From: Muraenolepis orangiensis
Lineage: Eukaryota > Chordata > Actinopteri > Gadiformes > Muraenolepididae
Direction: 5' to 3'
Assembly: GCA_027704905.1 (NCBI GenBank)
Contig: CM051013.1
Location: 12,052,093-12,116,092 of the forward strand
Length of the DNA stretch: 64,000 nt
Part shown: piece after piece, positions 1-10,440 of the stretch
How positions within the stretch are numbered: the stretch's first letter is position 1
Layout: every line of letters starts with the position of its first letter
Position numbers and translations under genes: made by a program
Notes under the pieces: model-generated
Told to the model about the DNA's origin: nothing
Database searches by the model: none
The model's input: the letters and a program-made list of their open reading frames with translations, nothing else

Positions 1-72
1 CAGTGGGGCTAACCCTGGGCAAGTGGGGCTAATTGTGGGCCAGTGGGGCTGGTGGAGCCAGTGGGGCTAAGG
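1..72. repeat. Tandem GTGGGGCT-rich repeat cut by window edge
   Basis: The motif CAGTGGGGCT or AGTGGGGCT recurs about every 20-25 bases four times. It is probably the end of a minisatellite continuing to the left. No coding potential was seen. Confidence 0.55.
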
Positions 73-107
73 TTTGCCTTCTGTTTCACTGTTACTTCCA
101 GGTCAAC

Positions 108-238
108 TGAGAAGGGAGAGGGAGAAAGCGAGGAACGGGGGGGGGGGAGAAGTAGGGATAGAGAGAGGATGGAGGGGTAGAGAGGGAGGAAGGGAGAAGG
201 GAGAGGGAGAGAGAAAGAGGTAGAGAGGGAGGGACGTG
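108..238. repeat. Purine-rich (GA/GGGA) low-complexity tract
   Basis: About 130 bases of almost pure G and A with a G run in the middle. It is simple sequence; the reading frames across it are compositional artefacts. Confidence 0.7.
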
Positions 239-478
239 TGTTGGGCCGTGGGACTCAGTCAGCCCCCAACACCGCCCACCGTGACGGGGATGATTCATGA
301 GGTTCACCAAGGAGGAAATGAACATGTCTCCGCATGGTACACATTGTTCATTATAGTAAAGTGAACAGGGGTGAAAACAGCCCACGTGCTGATCACCTGG
401 AGAATCAACCTATTGCACATGCAGAGGTTGTGTGTGACATATGGATTACAATGGGAGGGATGGGAACGTGTGTACGTT

Positions 479-541
<63 letters not shown>
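479..541. repeat. (GT)n microsatellite
   Basis: About 30 uninterrupted GT dinucleotides. Cys/Val reading frames over it are artefacts. Confidence 0.95.
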
Positions 542-543
<2 letters not shown>

Positions 544-728
544 CGCTCTTGCTAAGACCACTGTTTAGCAACTATCCACTGAATGACCTGCCCAAACCTA
601 GCTGCCTAATAGAAGGTTAAAGAAAGCCATCAAATAGTCATGAGAGCCTGGCTTAACTAGACCGCCCTAATGAGCAGCTAAATTTAAGTCATCACAACCC
701 CCAACCTCTCTTTATCTCTCTCTCACAC

Positions 729-822
<94 letters not shown>

Positions 823-851
823 CTCGCTCTCTCTCCCCCCCCCCCTCTCTC
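729..851. repeat. (CT)n microsatellite with C run
   Basis: About 50 CT dinucleotides followed by imperfect CGCTCT units and a ten-base C run. Confidence 0.95.
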
Positions 852-1706
852 TGGGCTTGTTAGTGGTCTTACTCGGTACAACGTTAGGCCCTAGGGGAGA
901 AAGCCATTCTCCGAGTCACCGAGGGAGGGCAAGGCGGATTACATAAGGTGTCAAATAAAGTCAACGAAACACTGGCCCCCGCGCAAGAACAACAGAGGCT
1001 GATAAAAAAAAACAAAAAAAAAAACATGAATTCATTTGATTACATAAATAAATAAAGATAAATCGTAATATACGTTTTGTTTGATACTATTAAAAGCGTT
1101 GCAAGATCAGCATGATGTGTGTGATGATGTGATCTACTCGGCGCGCGAGCCTGGGAGCAGAGTAAGAGGGCGTGTGCACGCGCGGCGACAGCCATGCCTC
1201 CTCCTCCTCCTCCCAGCCCACGCGCCCGACGGGTGAAGGAAAGGAAGGCATTGCGATGAACTAACGTTCGTCTCTCTGTGTCTTTGTGAAAGTCGTGTCG
1301 CGTCGTTCGGCGGTCCAGTATTCCTAAAGGGGGGTTGGGGAGTGTTGTTTTTATAATTTTCTATTATTCCAGCACGTCCGATCACGTGTTTTAGTCGTAT
1401 TTTGACCACCGAGACAAAGAAAGACGCGCGACGGGAGTACAGCTGTGGTCGGTTCACCACCACGCCGCCTCCTCCTCCCCCCGAAACCCAGTTCGGTTCG
1501 GCCACGCGAGGACTGACCACGACTTTTTTTTAAATTTGCGGACTACAACCAGATGTGACTCTCACTGAGAGACATCTCATTTGCCTCAGAGGGGGGGTGG
1601 GGGTGGAAGAAGGAGAGATTACGACCCTATACCGTCTCCTGGAGAGGTAGGACACTTTCATTTGACGAGGATGTGTGTGTGTGGGGGGGCTTTGGGTCGT
1701 GTTGGG
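852..1706. other. Gene-free stretch with a CpG-rich core
   Basis: No gene was recognised. Positions about 1,130-1,520 are GC- and CpG-rich (GCGCGCGAG, CACGCGCGGCG) with CCT triplets. This could be a CpG island or an untranslated first exon of a neighbouring gene, but no splice-supported coding exon was found. Confidence 0.35.
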
Positions 1707-2356
1707 CATGAGGCGCCTCCATCCATACAGTTGGTGGTGTATCTGTTTAGATGAGGCGCCTCCATCCATACAGGTGGTGGGTGGTGTGTGTGAGGCCCTC
1801 CGTAGGTGGTGGTGTGGTCTGTTAAGATGAGGCGCCTCCATCCATACAGGTGGTGGTGGTGGTGTATCTTTTTAGATGAGGCGCCTCCATCCATACAGGT
1901 GGTGTTGGTATATTACGATGAGGCGCCTCCATCCATACAGGTGGTGGTGGTGGTGTATCTTTTTAGATGAGGCGCCTCCATCCATACAGGTGGTGTTGGT
2001 ATATTACGATGAGGCGCCTCCATCCATACAGGTGGTGGTGTTGGTGGTATATATGTTAAGATGAGGCTCCTCCATCCATACAGTTGGTGGTGTATATGTT
2101 TAGATGAGGCGCCTCCATCCATACAGGTGGTGGTGGTGTATCTGTTTAGACGAGGCGCCTCCATCCATACAGGTGGTGGTGGTGTATCTGTTTAGACGAG
2201 GCGCCTCCATCCATACAGGTGGTGGTGGTGTATCTGTTTAGACGAGGCGCCTCCATCCATACAGGTGGTGGTGTTGGTGGTGTATCTGTTTAGACGAGGC
2301 GCCTCCATCCATACAGGTGGTGGTGTTGGTGGTGTATCTGTTTAGACGAGGCGCAA
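1707..2356. repeat. Minisatellite, about 42-76 bp unit, about 13 copies
   Basis: The core GAGGCGCCTCCATCCATA recurs about 13 times, followed by CAGGTGGTGG and a variable number of GGT or GTT triplets, then TATCTGTTTAGA or TATTACGAT. Unit length varies mainly through the GGT stretch. The core contains the palindrome AGGCGCCT. Reading frames on both strands are shadows of the repeat. Confidence 0.9.
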
Positions 2357-3657
2357 AGACGTATAGATGCAACACACACGCCAAACGGCTTGTGTGAGCT
2401 GAAGCTATGGTCCAGACCCTGAGAGCAGTTCGTCAGTGTGCACACGGCACGGTTAATTACACCCTGTGTTCACAACCAAACTTCACTATCTTGTCTTGTC
2501 TTCTTTGTTCAGATTGAAAAACTGATAATTCGTTCGTACATAGTGGCAGCAGTAACGCCATGGATAACAGGTGGTAACAGGTTAGTGGTGTTCTTCCATA
2601 TAGGGCATAATGCACATACAAATATGTGCGTTATGCCTATTACTTCATTACACTTACTCTCCAGGTTAACTACATGTACGATGTAGCTTTGCGTATTGCT
2701 TTTGGTGGATCACGTGTTTTCGTGTGGCGGCTGGTTCGATTAGGTTGGTTTGTTTGGAGGCTTGCAAGACAGAATAACATATTTTAACGATATTTCGGCT
2801 AAACTTTTGATTGATATCTTGATTACGTTTGGACACCCCCCCCCCATCGCAATTGCTCTTAAAGCTCGTTTTATGTTGTTGAATTGAAACGTGTATTGTG
2901 TATTTCTATTTTTGATCAGTACCACGCCATAATGTCCACTCGCTGTTCTAACGGAAGACTGTAACTACGCACATTCGTATTGCAACACAGTGCAACAACT
3001 GTGCAACACAGTTGATGGTGGACAGAGGGGGACAACAGTATGGGTGACAAATGTATATGGGTGATGTGGTTTAGGCTACAAACAAACCTACAATGAGTAT
3101 CAGACCCTTCAAGTATCCAATCAGCAATAAAAAGGGGGGGGAAAGGGGCCAGCTGTTGTCAAAACAAAAAAACACGTATGGCTGGAGTGGAATGAGTGAC
3201 AGTTACATGCTTCCACCAGAGGGGTCGCCAACGAGTAAAGTTATCTAATGCTGCCAGAGCCCAGAGAGTTTCAAGTCCCTTAACATATTTTTCCACAGTA
3301 TATCATCAATCTTTAGTTGTCATCCCCGTCTCTTCCTGTGTGTCAGTTAATCTACACTGATCTAAAACTCTGTACAATGTCGAGGACCTCATATGTTTAC
3401 ATATGCTGTCTTGACTCTACTAAACATGAACAGCTAATGGTGTTTGCAGAACCAGGCTGACGCACCATGTATGAGTACACCAGGAACCAACACACGCAAC
3501 ACCCTAACCTCCACTGGTTTATACATTTGACTGATTCCAGTCTTATCTGTATTGGCAAAACAAACCGTTTGGATGGGAACTGGAGAGTGTAGTCTAGTGT
3601 AAAGTAAATGTGAGAGGGGTATGCTGTCTTCTACTAATGAAAATTGTATCTATTTAT

Positions 3658-3693
<36 letters not shown>

Positions 3694-5150
3694 ATTCCAT
3701 TATACCTCAGTGACAAAGTTACTATGGAGGCTTTTTCTACATTTGTAAAAAAGTTTTTGTACATTTTGTAGCTTTACTAGGCATGAACGTCCACTTTTTG
3801 TAAACTTTCATTTGGCAAATTAATGGATTCTGTTTTCTGATGCTTGTTAAGGGTAACCAACTAAAATGAGATGTGGTAGTGGACGTTCTACTTGTTTCTG
3901 TAAATAATTGACTTCAGGGGTTGGGGTAAAACCTCTACTCCAACCCTGTTTATGTAACCCCTTGTTTTTTAAGATCACTCTTTTTATATATATATATAAT
4001 TAGTGTCATTCTGATCTGGAATCACTGTGGTGAAACATTATAGAAAGTGCCCTTGGCACCAAGCTCAGGCACATTAACTACTCACACACTAAACTTTAAT
4101 TTCCAACAATATTTCCCAAAAGAAGGGAAATGTCCACCACATTACAATTACAATATTCAAAATGCTTTCTTCATATCTGTTTTGACCAAATTGCGCCTAA
4201 TATAAATGTTCTAGTTAAAAAAAAACCCACTGAAGCTGAAGTCACATCAGAATGTAAATGGCTGTCATGTTGCATAGGTCACCTATTAACCTGTGTTTGG
4301 TCCATCTACCGCTTATCCGTTTCGGGTTGCGGAGGTAGCAGCTTCAGTGTTTTGTAAAACCTACAATTACAGACACAGTGTTGCTTGAAAACAAACGGCG
4401 TTATGGCCATGTTTCCAACAAGAGCTATTTGTATTCTAATCACCCCTTGGCTGTTCAATTATCTTATTGATTTTTTTCCTTATCGATAAGATAATACTTT
4501 TTAAATTAATTATTGTTATTCAATGATTTTGTAAGCTTTTATTAAAATGTATGCCTGTGAATCCCCAAGGTGGGTACTATAATCTGGTAATCTAGAAATT
4601 GGATACAAGTCAGAACACTGTAAGCTGCTACAGTTTGAAGTCAACTAATGGTGCCTTTCAAACGGCTGCACAATAGACTTCTCCCAGATGTCTGGATTCA
4701 AGCCACAAGCAGGTTCTGTGGCCTGCCAGGTCTCACGAGGCATCTGAGAGGAACATCTTACACGGCCTGTCACAGCTGGCACAAAAACACACATGATTAA
4801 AACAGTCCCTGCCGATCATTCGTCATGCACAGACCTTTTTCCTCAGGAATCTGATCATTGATTTTGGGATAACGAGCTCTCTTGCTGCAGATCGGTATGA
4901 TTGATATGGTTGTGGCCTCCAGGGTGCCGGTCCGTCCCTCGTGGCTTGGAGAAGAACCTTCAAAAGATGGGAGGAATCGCTGGACCGCCCTGGCGCAATT
5001 AGTCTGCAAATAGGTTTCACTGCAGCACTCTTCGACTAATGTGCTTCCCAGAGACCCACCTACTCTCGTGCTCCTTTTCCTGGCAGAAAGAACATGTTCA
5101 TTAAGGTCTTTTGCCAGTTACCAATTAGACAGAATGGATCTTCAGTCACC
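2357..5150. other. Gene-free intergenic sequence
   Basis: No coding exon was recognised. It contains an (AT)n tract at about 3,655-3,692 and scattered A/T-rich runs. Confidence 0.5.
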
Positions 5151-5154
5151 CTCT

Positions 5155-5400
5155 GCATATAGGTCGTAAAACCATGTAAAGACTGTCACTTATGGCACCC
5201 ATTGCCCTCCTGAACCATCCCTGGAAGGAGGGATCTCCTTCCACTCTGCGTTCCTTCTCAAGATTTCTTCCTCCATAATTAAGGTTTTTCTTGTCCTTAG
5301 GGGGGCTTAGGGTTTGGGGGGTGTTGTAAACATGTGGCCTGCGAAGCCCTTTAAGACTAACTGTGATTAAGGGCTATACACATAACATTTACTTGACCTA
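5155..5400 (+). repeat. Dispersed teleost repeat (retroelement 3' tail type), copy 1
   Basis: It shares a long stretch of similarity with 14,160-14,410. Common landmarks are TGTCACTTATGGCA, GGAAGGAGGGATC, CTTCTCAAGATTTCTTCC, GTTGTAAACATGTGGCCTG and GTGATTAAGGGCT. The final 'gaag-ccctt-gagactg...gattaagggct' signature resembles the 3' tail of abundant fish retroposons; the family name is not certain. Confidence 0.7.
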
Positions 5401-5509
5401 ATTAGGACCACCGCTAGGACCACATTTATTTCAAAATTGCACAAAATATTGAAGTTGGGCTGTCAATGCATCTGGAGACTAATTGTTGAAGTCATCCCAG
5501 ACAAATGAC

Positions 5510-7680
5510 CTTGTTGCCTGGTTAGATGTGATGGGGATAATGTAAGCAAGTCAAATAACCAGGCTGTAAGATGCCTGCTTAGAGGAGAATGGGGGGGGGG
5601 GTGGGGGACATAAGACATATAACCAGGCTGTAAGATGCCTGGTTAGAGGAGATGGGGGGGGGGGGGGGGGGACATAAGACATATAACCAGGCTGTAAGAT
5701 GCCTGGTTAGAGGAGATGGGGGGGGGGGGATATAAGACATATAACCAGGCTGTAAGATGCCTGGTTAGAAGAGATGGGGGGGGGGGGGACATAAGACATA
5801 TAACCAGGCTGTAAGATGCCTGGTTAGAGGAGATGGGGGGGGGGGGACATAAGACATATAACCAGGCTGTAAGATGCCTGGTTAGAGGAGATGGGGGGGG
5901 GGGGACATAAGACATATAACCAGGCTGTAAGATGCCTGGTTAGAGGAGATGGGGGGGGGGGGGGGACATAAGACATATAACCAGGCTGTAAGATGCCTGG
6001 TTAGAGGAGATGGGGGGGGGGGGGGACATAAGACATATAACCAGGCTGTAAGATGCCTGGTTAGAGGAGATGGGGGGGGGGGACATAAGACATATAACCA
6101 GGCTGTAAGATGCCTGGTTAGAGGAGATGGGGGGGGGGGGGACATAAGACATATAACCAGGCTGTAAGATGCCTGGTTAGAGGAGATGGGGGGGGGGGGG
6201 GGACATAAGACATATAACCAGGCTGTAAGATGCCTGGTTAGAGGAGATGGGGGGGGGGGGACATAAGACATATAACCAGGCTGTAAGATGCCTGGTTAGA
6301 GGAGATGGGGGGGGGGGGGGACATAAGACATATAACCAGGCTGTAAGATGCCTGGTTAGAGGAGATGGGGGGGGGGGGGACATAAGACATATAACCAGGC
6401 TGTAAGATGCCTGGTTAGAGGAGATGGGGGGGGGGGGGACATAAGACATATAACCAGGCTGTAAGATGCCTGGTTAGAGGAGATGGGGGGGGGGGGGACA
6501 TAAGACATATAACCAGGCTGTAAGATGCCTGGTTAGAGGAGATGGGGGGGGGGGGACATAAGACATATAACCAGGCTGTAAGATGCCTGTTAGAGGAGAT
6601 GGGGGGGGGACATAAGACATATAACCAGGCTGTAAGATGCCTGGTTAGAGGAGATGGGGGGGGGGGGGACATAAGACATATAACCAGGCTGTAAGATGCC
6701 TGGTTAGAGGAGATGGGGGGGGGGGGGACATAAGACATATAACCAGGCTGTAAGATGCCTGGTTAGAGGAGATGGGGGGGGGGGGGGGACATAAGACATA
6801 TAACCAGGCTGTAAGATGCCTGGTTAGAGGAGATGGGGGGGGGGACATAAGACATATAACCAGGCTGTAAGATGCCTGGTTAGAGGAGATGGGGGGGGGG
6901 GGGACATAAGACATATAACCAGGCTGTAAGATGCCTGGTTAGAGGAGATGGGGGGGGGGGGGGACATAAGACATATAACCAGGCTGTAAGATGCCTGGTT
7001 AGAGGAGATGGGGGGGGGGGGGACATAAGACATATAACCAGGCTGTAAGATGCCTGGTTAGAGGAGATGGGGGGGGGGGGGGGACATAAGACATATAACC
7101 AGGCTGTAAGATGCCTGGTTAGAGGAGATGGGGGGGGGGGGGGGACATAAGACATATAACCAGGCTGTAAGATGCCTGGTTAGAGGAGATGGGGGGGGGG
7201 GGGACATAAGACATATAACCAGGCTGTAAGATGCCTGGTTAGAGGAGATGGGGGGGGGGGGGGGACATAAGACATATAACCAGGCTGTAAGATGTCTGGT
7301 TAGAGGAGATGGGGGGGGGGGGGGGACATAAGACATATAACCAGGCCGTAAGATGCCTGGTTAGAGGAGATGGGGGGGGGGGGGGGGAATAAGACATATA
7401 ACCAGGCTGTAAGATGCCTGGTTAGAGGAGATGGGGACGGGGGACGGGACATAAGACATATAACCAGGCTGTAAGATGCCTGGTTAGATGAGATGGGGGG
7501 GGGGGGGAATAAGACATATAACCAGGCTGTAAGATGCCTGGTTAGAGGAGATGGGGACGGGGGACGGGACATAAGACATATAACCAGGCTGTAAGATGCC
7601 TGGTTAGATGAGATGGGGGGGGAATAAGACCTATAACCAGGCCGTAAGATGCCTGGTTAGATGAGATGGGGGGGGGAAGC
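5510..7680. repeat. Minisatellite of hairpin plus poly-G units, about 36 copies
   Basis: About 36 units of roughly 53-63 bp. Each has GACATAAGACATA, then TAACCAGGC-TGTAAGAT-GCCTGGTTA (9-bp inverted arms around an 8-base loop), then GAGGAGAT and a run of 8 to 17 G. Units at the right end are diverged (GGGGACGGGGGACGGG, AATAAGAC, GCCGTAAG). Many Pro-rich frames on the - strand come from the G runs and are not genes. Confidence 0.97.
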
Positions 7681-8555
7681 AAGACACAGTAGCAGCCATG
7701 GGCCCTATTTGCCTCACAGCTGTCCCCGGGCCTTACAGTGATTTCAAACAAACAAATATACAAGAAGCCTTGTGTGTTTATTATGCAGTGTGCACAAAAA
7801 AGCTTGGGACAAAATGATATCTAGACAGACACACGAGGTAAAATAAAAAATACATATATATATATTTTTCTTTTCTCCCTTTCCTGCTATTTATCAGTAT
7901 AATACGGCTGTCTTTAGAAAGTGGAAATCCTCTAAAATGTCATCAAACGAAAGGCTTGCAAGAAACCCCCCCCCCCCAAAAAAATGGTTGCCTACTATTG
8001 TGTTTCTTAGAAGAGGCTTCATAATGGTAAACGTATCCTTGGCGACGCGCATTCACTGCTGCTTTTAGCACTTTCCTAATCCCCGTTGCTCCAGCAAGGA
8101 AGCTTTGTAGGCTATTTCTAGACACGCAACCCTAATCACAGGGGGGTCGGGGGAGCTGTCTCCTGGGAAACCTCCTGTGTTTTTTAACAAAATGAGTTTC
8201 GGTGGGGGGGGGGGGTCATTGTGTTTTCCATCACAAATGTGTCGTGATGATGTGGTCTCATGTTGCTGGCGGTGGGTGGGAGGGAGGTGTGGGTGTTATT
8301 TTGTAAAAACAACCCATCGGAGCCGAGAAGCGAGCGTTCCCTCCGTCGCTCTCGGTCTCGGTTCGGAACCGGTCCTTTTTGGAGCGTGGGAGGAGCAGCT
8401 TGTTGTCGACGCCGCGCGCTTCACAACTGTCAAGTGTGGATCCCGTCACCCATGTTCCTCCCGCCACCTCCGCCACCCCGCAGCGCTTCTTTTCCAAATC
8501 AACTGCGGGATATGTAGGTCAGCAGCACATGGCTGTTCTCGCTTACCGGCGGTGG
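7681..8555. other. Gene-free stretch, CpG-rich near 8,300-8,470
   Basis: No exon was recognised. A CpG-rich patch (AGCCGAGAAGCGAGCG, GTCGACGCCGCGCGC) could be promoter-like, but there is no transcript signal to anchor it. Confidence 0.3.
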
Positions 8556-8890
8556 TGACAGTGGTGGTAGCGGCGGCAGTGGTGGTGGTTGTGATGGTAA
8601 CGGCAGTGGTGGTGGTTGTGATGGTAACGGCAGTGGTGGTAGTGGTTCTGATGGTAACGGCAGTGGTGGTGGTTGTGATGGTAACGGCAGTGGTGGTAGT
8701 GGTTGTGATGGTAACGGCAGTGGTGGTGGTTGTGATGGTAACGGCAGTGGTGGTGGTGGTGGTTGTGATGGTAACGGCAGTGGTGGTGGTGGTTGTGATG
8801 GTAACGGCAGGGGTGGTAGTGGTGGTTGTGATGGTAACGGCAGGGGTGGTAGTGGTGGTTGTGATGGTAACGGCGGCGGTGGTGGTGGCT
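8556..8890. repeat. Minisatellite, TGGTGGT...GTGATGGTAACGGCAG units
   Basis: About 11 to 12 units of 27-33 bp built from GTGATGGTAACGGCAG plus a variable (GGT)n block. The unit length keeps several frames open, giving a false Val/Thr-rich 269-residue frame on + and Thr-rich or His-rich frames on -. Confidence 0.92.
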
Positions 8891-9084
8891 GAGGTGAATG
8901 TGTTCACTGGAATACAGTTTGTCCAATGTCATTTGGAGAGACTATGCACGTTTACTCACGACTACAATTATCATGCAGAAAGTTAAATATGAGACAATGA
9001 AAGGGGTATTGCCCTTTCATTGTCTGTATACTTGTAGTGTGTGTGGTTGGTGGCAGGTTTAAGCAGCCTCACCTATACCTTTTG

Positions 9085-9335
9085 GCGGCAGTATAGCTCA
9101 GGAGGTAGAGCGGTCGCCTCACAACCGGAAGGTTGCTGGTTCGATCCCCAGCTCCTAGCAAAAACTGTCTGTGTCCTTGAGCAAGACACCCTAACCCTAT
9201 CTGCTCCTGACGTGCTGGCAGTCTCCTTGCATGGTTGACTCTGCCGTCGGTGGTTGAATGGGTGAATGTGAGGCATGACTTGTAAAGCGCTTTGGATAAA
9301 AGCACTATATAAAAGCAGTCCATTACCTGTCCCGA
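9085..9335 (+). mobile_element. tRNA-derived SINE, nearly full length
   Basis: The 5' part is tRNA-like, with an A box (TAGCTCAGGAGG) and a B box (GGTTCGATCCC) about 35 bases apart. It is followed by a body (GTCCTTGAGCAAGACACCCTAACC, GGTGAATGTGAGGCATG) and tail (TTGTAAAGCGCTTTGGATAAAAG, ACTATATAAAAGCAGTCCATTACC) typical of teleost tRNA-SINEs. It is not a functional tRNA gene because the acceptor stem is not paired. Confidence 0.88.
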
Positions 9336-10137
9336 GTCTGATTGAGACTCTGGGGCTGGATTGAGGCTGCACACACCTGTGGTCATTTGTAATCAAGGCC
9401 CACATGTTAAACCAGCCATCACCATCACACACACCTCCTGAGAGGAGGGGAGAGGAGGGAAGAGGAGGGCAGTCATGTCACCACCTGCTTTGCCCGCAAA
9501 ACTATTCTCAACTTTACAATGAACTACTCTACAACTGGCGTCTGAGGAGCCCAGAAAAGCCGGTTCAGTGGCGTGGGGCAGGGTCGACCGCTTCACGCAC
9601 GTCATCAACCATGCCTTGATGTACTGTCACAACCCATTGGGGCTAAACTTGTTCAAATGTAAGCTGTTGTAAACATGAACTAACATCGATTTGTGTTTAT
9701 TCATAGTCTTCTTAGTAAAGCTTAAGGTTTGGCGTGTACTCTGCGACCGCGCTCAAATGCGACCCACCGGTGGAGAAACACCGGTTTAGAATATATTTAC
9801 AGCAATGAGTCCCCTTGCTTGAACATAATAATACAGTTCCCCATGTTACCCAGTCCTACTGTGCTGCATGACAATTATGTGTGTGGCGCAAATGGCAGTT
9901 AGCACACTCTATTGAGCTGCCTCCCTCCTAATGCATCAGCCGTTTAGCCCCCTGTAATCAATGCCCCGTCTCGTTTGCCGTGACGAATCTTTACAAGCCT
10001 TCACGATAAATACTGCTCTTTGATTGGTCCGGGAGCGCGTTTTCGGCAACGAGGTGCAGACGAGCGACCGGCATCACGCGTTGCTCGGTAACAGCTGTGG
10101 GCCGACGGTTGTTGGAACGCGCTGGGAACACGTCGGT
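9336..10137. other. Gene-free stretch
   Basis: No coding exon was seen. Positions about 10,010-10,130 are CpG-enriched. Confidence 0.4.
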
Positions 10138-10169
10138 CATCCATCCATCCATCCATCCATCCATCCAGG
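10138..10169. repeat. (CATC)n microsatellite
   Basis: About seven CATC tetramers ending in CAGG. Confidence 0.9.
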
Positions 10170-10284
10170 CATGGAGAGGACAAAACTGCTGGTACAATGA
10201 TGTTCCTCAAGCCGTCAAAACAACGTGACACAAAGCTTCTCGATCCTACGGATACGCTGTTGTGCTGCCTCTGCACACTTATAG

Positions 10285-10440
10285 TGCACACAGAGACACT
10301 TTTATTTACACTTAATTTAACCAGGACCAAGTCACAGTGAGTTTACAAAATTGCTTATTTTCCCAGAGAGTGCTCTCCTGGCCAAGATCAGCAGATCATA
10401 ACATCAGAGTTACAGACGCTACATTCAAAACATATAGCAC
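10285..10440. repeat. Probable dispersed repeat fragment
   Basis: TTTATTTACACTTAATTTAACCAGG followed by CTCTCCTGGCCAAGA resembles an abundant fish interspersed repeat. No second copy was found in this window, so the call is tentative. Confidence 0.35.

Noticed and set aside
5600..7680. Regular repeats with spacers resembling a CRISPR array, and many Pro-rich frames on the - strand
   Set aside because: The 'spacers' are only G runs of varying length, there are no cas genes, and the genome is a vertebrate. It is a minisatellite and the frames are its shadows.
8177..8986. 269-residue open frame, Val/Thr-rich
   Set aside because: It is produced by a (GGT)n-rich minisatellite. It has no domain, and equally long frames exist on the other strand.
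9096..9165. Functional tRNA gene
   Set aside because: A and B boxes are present but the acceptor stem does not pair, and typical SINE body and tail follow.
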